Shown here one piece after another: positions 7,158 to 8,946 of a stretch of DNA of 8,946 nucleotides. Source of the stretch: Actinomycetes bacterium (GTDB lineage: Bacteria > Actinomycetota > Coriobacteriia > Coriobacteriales > Coriobacteriaceae); assembly GCA_023441725.1 (NCBI GenBank), contig JAEZNV010000097.1:1-8946 (forward strand). Direction: 5' to 3'. Each line of letters begins with the position of its first letter. Position 1 is the stretch's first letter. Made by a program: the position numbers and the translations under genes. Under the pieces are notes generated by a model that saw only the letters and a program-made list of their open reading frames with translations, was not told the DNA's origin and ran no database searches.

Positions 7158-8554
7158 GCAAGTTGTCTCCCGCTCGCAAGCTTGCGCTCGATGTGTTGAT
7201 GGAGGCCGATCGCCGCGGTATGTACGCACGCGACATGTTGTCTACCCGTGCGTCCGCCAAGGCCATTGACCAGCGCGATTCCGCTTTTGCCGCGCGTTTG
7301 GCGCTCGGTGTTGCCGCCACGCAGGGTATTTTGGATGAGTTGCTCGATCAGTTTTTGGATAAGCCCAAAAAGGTTGCGCCGCGCGTGCGCATGGCGCTTC
7401 GCATCTCGGCCTTCGAGATGCTCTACCTGCATACGTCGGCCCGCGTTGCCGTAAGTCAGGGTGTTGAGCTGGTGCGCAGCGGTGCTAAGTCTGCCGCGGG
7501 TCTGGCTAACGCGGTGCTGCACAAGGTTGCGGACAACGTTGAGGACTTTGCCACGGCATCGGACGTGGATGAGTCCGAGCGCCGCCTGGTTCGCCTGTCT
7601 CGTTTGATGGGTCTTCCTCGCTGGCTGTGCGCACGTATTATGGCCTCGTTCGATACGCCCGAGGGCGCGCTCAACTTTGCCGGCAATCTGGCCCCTGCGC
7701 CGCTGGCTCTGCATGAGAATGCGTTTGCGACCAAGGCGGACCCGTATATCTCCCAGCTTGTGGCACCCGTGTTCCCGGGCTGCCATGCTCCGGTCGATGC
7801 TCAGGTTACGGTTGCGTCCGGCGTGTTTGAACTCGCCGCTGCCGTTGCCTCGGACCTCAACGCTCAGCTTATCGCTACTGCGGCGACACGTCCCGGGCGT
7901 TGCCTGGAGATTGGTGCCGGCCGCGGCACCAAGACCTATGTGATGATGTGCCAGGCCAAGCGTGCCGGGTATGAGCGTCAGCATACCGCGCTCGATCTGC
8001 ACGATCGCAAGTGCGATCAGAATCTCGCGCGCCTGCATAAGGCGGGTATAACGGGTGTTCGTACGGTGTCGGGCGATGCCTGCGAGCTCAATGAGGTGCT
8101 CACGTCCTTTGACGCGATGCTTGGCGAGCCCGCCCTGTTCGACACGGTGTTTATCGATGCCCCGTGCTCGGGCACTGGCACTATGCGCCGTCATCCCGAG
8201 ATTCCGTGGCGTCTGACCGAGAAGGACGTTACGACTGAGCTGCCCAAGCTGCAGCTGACGATGCTCAAGGAAGCAGCCGCGTGCGTGGCTGCCGGCGGTG
8301 AGCTTATCTATGCCACCTGCTCTGTTTTTGATGAAGAGAACACGCAGGTCGTGGATGCTTTCCTGGCCTCTCCCGAGGGCGCCGGCTTTACCGTGGCACC
8401 GCTCTCCGAATCTCAGATTCTGCAGCTTCCCGATTTCGCGCAGGCCAAGAAGCTTGTCGCCGTGCGCCAGAACGATCGAGGCTTCTTCCAGAGCGTCCCC
8501 ATAAACGCCGACTCCTACGACGGCCACTTCTGCGCCCGCCTGGTCCGCAACTAA
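7154..8554 (+). CDS. rsmB: 16S rRNA m5C methyltransferase RsmB (Sun/Fmu family)
   Basis: RsmB methylates a cytosine of 16S rRNA (C967 in E. coli) using S-adenosylmethionine. The protein has 466 residues. The N-terminal third (about 5-140) is a NusB-like RNA-binding domain starting SPARKLALDVLMEADRRG. The C-terminal part is a Rossmann methyltransferase with FIDAPCSGTGTMRRHPEIPW (motif IV, C338) and YATCSVFDEEN (motif VI, C389), the two cysteines of the RNA m5C mechanism. The SAM-binding motif I reads CLEIGAGRGTKT (from 250) where the family commonly has CAAPGGKT. The start at 7154 overlaps the fmt stop by four bases and has GGGGTG seven bases upstream; an ATG-less extension from 7139 is less likely. 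The usual downstream genes of this cluster in Firmicutes (rlmN, phosphatase, kinase) are absent here; a repeat and a convergent gene follow instead. Confidence 0.93.
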   Translation: MSKLSPARKLALDVLMEADRRGMYARDMLSTRASAKAIDQRDSAFAARLALGVAATQGILDELLDQFLDKPKKVAPRVRMALRISAFEMLYLHTSARVAVSQGVELVRSGAKSAAGLANAVLHKVADNVEDFATASDVDESERRLVRLSRLMGLPRWLCARIMASFDTPEGALNFAGNLAPAPLALHENAFATKADPYISQLVAPVFPGCHAPVDAQVTVASGVFELAAAVASDLNAQLIATAATRPGRCLEIGAGRGTKTYVMMCQAKRAGYERQHTALDLHDRKCDQNLARLHKAGITGVRTVSGDACELNEVLTSFDAMLGEPALFDTVFIDAPCSGTGTMRRHPEIPWRLTEKDVTTELPKLQLTMLKEAAACVAAGGELIYATCSVFDEENTQVVDAFLASPEGAGFTVAPLSESQILQLPDFAQAKKLVAVRQNDRGFFQSVPINADSYDGHFCARLVRN

Positions 8555-8580
8555 TACGGTACCCGAGGGTTGATTCGCTT

Positions 8581-8740
8581 GCCATGAAATGGGCCTATCT
8601 ACTACGTTTGGCCGGTTACCCTCAACCATGCCGTTTTTCACGAAATCAAAACCGCAGGTAGAAGGCTTATCGATTTTGCAAAAACGCAGGTGTGCTCGGA
8701 CTATAGGGGCCAAACGTAGTAGATAGGCCGTTTTCGTGGC
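8581..8740. repeat. Long inverted repeat after rsmB (22-bp perfect core arms)
   Basis: Positions 8592-8613 and 8708-8729 are exact reverse complements (22 of 22), reading GGCCTATCTACTACGTTTGG plus CC. The similarity extends outward to 8581 and 8740, giving 30 matches in 33. The centre of 94 nt has a near-direct repeat: CAAAACCGCAGGT (8647-8659) and CAAAAACGCAGGT (8679-8691), 12 of 13. CGTTTTT (8632-8638) can also pair with AAAAACG (8680-8686). The right edge carries CGTTTTCGTG (8729-8738), the same decamer found next to the 5882-6019 element. It resembles a MITE-type or structured intergenic repeat. No reading frame is credible. It could also serve as the end of the fmt-rsmB transcript, since the stem is followed by GTTTT. 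Confidence 0.82.
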
Positions 8741-8780
8741 GCAACCCCAGACCAGTTGCTTGGGCGTGGGACATTCCTGG

Positions 8781-8819
8781 AAAAAATTCGGCCCCGCGAT
8801 CAGCGTTGATCGCGGGGCC
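8781..8819 (-). terminator. Rho-independent terminator of the convergent minus-strand gene
   Basis: GGCCCCGCGATCA (8790-8802) pairs perfectly with TGATCGCGGGGCC (8807-8819), a 13-bp stem with a 4-nt loop. On the minus strand the stem is followed by GAA and a six-T run (8786-8781). It lies 10 nt after the stop of the zinc-ribbon gene. On the plus strand only a weak T-tract follows, so a two-way role is possible but not clear. Confidence 0.9.
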
Positions 8820-8828
8820 ACGTTGTTC

Positions 8829-8946
8829 TTAGTGGTTGTGCGGGCAGTTGGCGCAGCAGCCGCTGGTGGCGGTGGTGCTGGAACCACCGCTGCGCTGGTC
8901 GGTGTTGTAGAATCCGCTGCCCTCAAACTTGATGCCGCTGGCCGAG
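8829..8946 (-). CDS. FmdB-type zinc-ribbon protein, C-terminal fragment
   Basis: Only the last 38 codons plus stop are inside the window; the N-terminus lies beyond the right edge. The visible part contains IKFEGSGFYNTD, the segment that in FmdB-family proteins follows the N-terminal CxxC zinc ribbon. It then runs through a Ser/Thr/Gly-rich linker and ends in CCANCPHNH. The family (small proteins named after a putative regulator of formamidase genes) has no settled function. The frame is fixed by the TAA at 8831-8829 and by a strong terminator just after it. The Cys/His tail could bind a metal, which is inference. The call cannot be confirmed without the zinc-ribbon half. Confidence 0.72.
   Translation of the reverse strand, partial: SASGIKFEGSGFYNTDQRSGGSSTTATSGCCANCPHNH

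Noticed and set aside
7028..8926. 632-codon open frame on the minus strand covering rsmB, the third repeat and the zinc-ribbon fragment
   Set aside because: It runs through a palindrome and a strong terminator and overlaps both true genes in other frames. It is a GC-driven shadow.

Overview
The window carries a housekeeping block from a high-GC, Gram-positive-type genome. The gene order metK, gltX, priA, def, fmt, rsmB matches the replication-restart and translation-initiation neighbourhood known from Actinobacteria and Firmicutes. GC-rich codon use together with the protein sequences suggests an Actinomycetota member, most likely Coriobacteriia (Collinsella-like). That placement is inference from general knowledge, not from a search.

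Layout: on the minus strand at the left edge lies metK (S-adenosylmethionine synthetase), cut at its 3' end by the window. It is divergent from gltX (glutamyl-tRNA synthetase, plus strand). A 30-bp-arm perfect inverted repeat sits between the two putative promoters. A clear rho-independent terminator closes gltX. priA (primosomal helicase) and def (peptide deformylase) follow as a tight pair, then a 363-nt gene-free stretch with a second very long inverted repeat (36-bp arms) and a second terminator. fmt (methionyl-tRNA formyltransferase) and rsmB (16S rRNA m5C methyltransferase) overlap by four bases. After rsmB comes a third long imperfect inverted repeat. Then comes the terminator of a convergent minus-strand gene, of which only the last 38 codons (FmdB-type zinc-ribbon protein) are in the window.

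How the genes work together: Fmt formylates initiator Met-tRNA and Def removes the formyl group from new proteins. MetK makes the S-adenosylmethionine that RsmB uses to methylate 16S rRNA. GltX charges tRNA with glutamate. PriA reloads the replisome at collapsed forks.

The least ordinary observations are two. First, the extreme N-terminus of PriA carries QLSLF, an exact match to the consensus sliding-clamp-binding pentapeptide, on a Pro/Ala-rich linker. Second, three unrelated-looking long inverted repeats each occupy a different operon boundary; two of them share the decamer CGTTTTCGTG at the right end, and the first carries a GGGGACAGAC word resembling REP/RAYT-type elements. No CRISPR array, tRNA, rRNA or intact insertion sequence is visible.
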